Assembly (NCBI GenBank): GCA_001600495.1
Contig: BCKE01000009.1
Span: forward strand, 612,762 to 676,761
Length of the DNA: 64,000 bases
Source: Pilasporangium apinafurcum
Taxonomy: Eukaryota > Oomycota > Peronosporomycetes > Pythiales > Pythiaceae
Direction: 5' to 3'
Shown: positions 63,185-64,000 of the stretch, piece after piece
Layout: each line of letters begins with the position of its first letter
How positions within the stretch are numbered: the first letter of the stretch is position 1
Translations under genes and position numbers: made by a program
Notes under the pieces: generated by a model
Database searches by the model: none
What the model was told of the DNA's origin: nothing
What the model saw: only the letters and a program-made list of their open reading frames with translations

Positions 63185-64000
63185 CTATGCTTGCTCAAAG
63201 GCAACTTTGAAGACGTCGTCATAGTAATCGGCAAAGTGCACCTCCAGGTCTTCGCGTAAATATTCATCCAGCTCCTCAAAGTCTCGCTGGTTACCAAGTG
63301 GGAGGACGAGGGTTTTCACACCAGATCGCTTCGCCGCGATCGTTTTCTCTTTAATGCCTCCAACTGGCAGGACCTTGCCGGTCAAGGACACCTCTCCAGT
63401 CATAGCCAGATCTGGTTTCACAGCCCTATACAAAACGACAGACAATTATTATCAGCATTCATAAAGTAAGGATAAACTTGATAAAGAAACGAGATACGCA
63501 CTTTTCCATAGCGAGGGAGAGAAGGGCAGTAACCATGGTACAGCCGGCGGATGGGCCATCCTTTGGTGTTGCACCTTCGGGGACATGGAGGTGGATTTCG
63601 TTTTCTTCGAAGAACTTGTTTTCAACATCCACTGATTGCAGCTTATGTCGTGCATACGTGTGCGCAATCTTGGTACTCTCTTCCATCACCGACCCCATTT
63701 GACCTGTAGTGATCAAGCCTGATCGATCACCCTTCGAAATAATTTTCGTGGTCTCAATATACAGAGATGAACCCCCCATTGATGTCCATGCTAAGCCCAT
63801 GACGACACCAGGAACGGTCGTTTCATACATCCGATCACTACAAGCATACAAAGCAAAGAGAGTGAGAAATAATTTATGAATAGAGATGTAGAGAGTAGCG
63901 TATGGGTGTCGTCACTTACGTTTGGAAGACCGGTTTCCCAACGTATTTTGAAAGTTTATCGGGAGTGATCACGAACTGATCCTTGTCCTTCTCAGCGGCA
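63185..64000 (-). CDS. LONP1: Mitochondrial Lon protease, C-terminal part (runs off the window)
   Basis: Three exons are inside the window: 63920-64000, 63502-63837 and 63185-63425, joined by short introns. The 5' end lies beyond 64000. The visible sequence is the end of the AAA+/protease junction ([18 protein letters not shown]) and the protease domain ([40 protein letters not shown] with catalytic Ser in [25 protein letters not shown] with catalytic Lys in GGIKEK). It ends [19 protein letters not shown], as mitochondrial Lon does. This ATP-driven serine protease removes damaged matrix proteins and binds mitochondrial DNA. Peroxisomal Lon would end in an SKL-like tripeptide, which is absent. 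Confidence 0.95.

Noticed and set aside
1-64000. tRNA, rRNA, CRISPR array or bacterial operon structure
   Set aside because: No tRNA T-loop with matching arms, rRNA core or spaced direct repeats were noticed by eye. Introns and spacing show a eukaryotic nuclear context.

Overview
The window reads as compact nuclear DNA of a eukaryote, most likely an oomycete (stramenopile). The evidence is: short introns (about 45 to 190 bases, mostly under 110) with GT..AG ends; gene spacing of a few hundred bases; start-site motifs of the oomycete Inr/FPR kind (TTCATYY followed by a T-rich block) ahead of several genes; a seven-C2 ferlin; and an unusually large pirin family. This is inference from style and content, and the species cannot be named from the sequence alone. 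Splice junctions were read by eye and accepted only when the joined exons kept frame. For the multi-exon genes the summed exon lengths divide by three.

Layout. 0-5 kb: the edge of a plus-strand gene, then a six-exon RING protein with a very long acidic tail. 5-11 kb: a WW-WW-PDZ scaffold, a five-exon orphan gene and a Ser-rich disordered protein. 11-17.4 kb: a seven-exon ferlin. 17.5-23 kb: an RNase H1 gene and two minus-strand pirins, one with a signal peptide. 23-29 kb: an alpha-kinase, an F-box protein with an SMC-hinge-like domain, and a secreted Cys-rich protein. 29.6-36.2 kb: housekeeping genes (SulP/STAS transporter, homoserine O-acetyltransferase, ETF-beta, SF3B6). 36.5-45 kb: two more pirins, a second RNase H1, and two head-to-head pirins on a near-perfect 1.24-kb inverted repeat. 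45-48.6 kb: decayed sequence and an ankyrin gene cut by a 100-N assembly gap. 48.6-58.5 kb: an RS-rich protein, a PH-kinase-PH protein, an eight-exon Ulp/SENP SUMO protease and an AN1 zinc-finger protein. 58.5-61 kb: decayed ankyrin-like DNA. 61-64 kb: a tandem pair of THEM6-like hotdog thioesterases and the 3' end of mitochondrial Lon, which runs off the window.

The genes do not form one pathway. The most coherent local theme is the 19-45 kb stretch. It holds six pirin genes, two double-HBD RNase H1 paralogues, a partial gene-conversion tract between one pirin pair, and a nearly identical inverted pair. Several genes (RING, F-box, Ulp/SENP, Lon) concern protein turnover or ubiquitin/SUMO, but nothing shows they are co-regulated.
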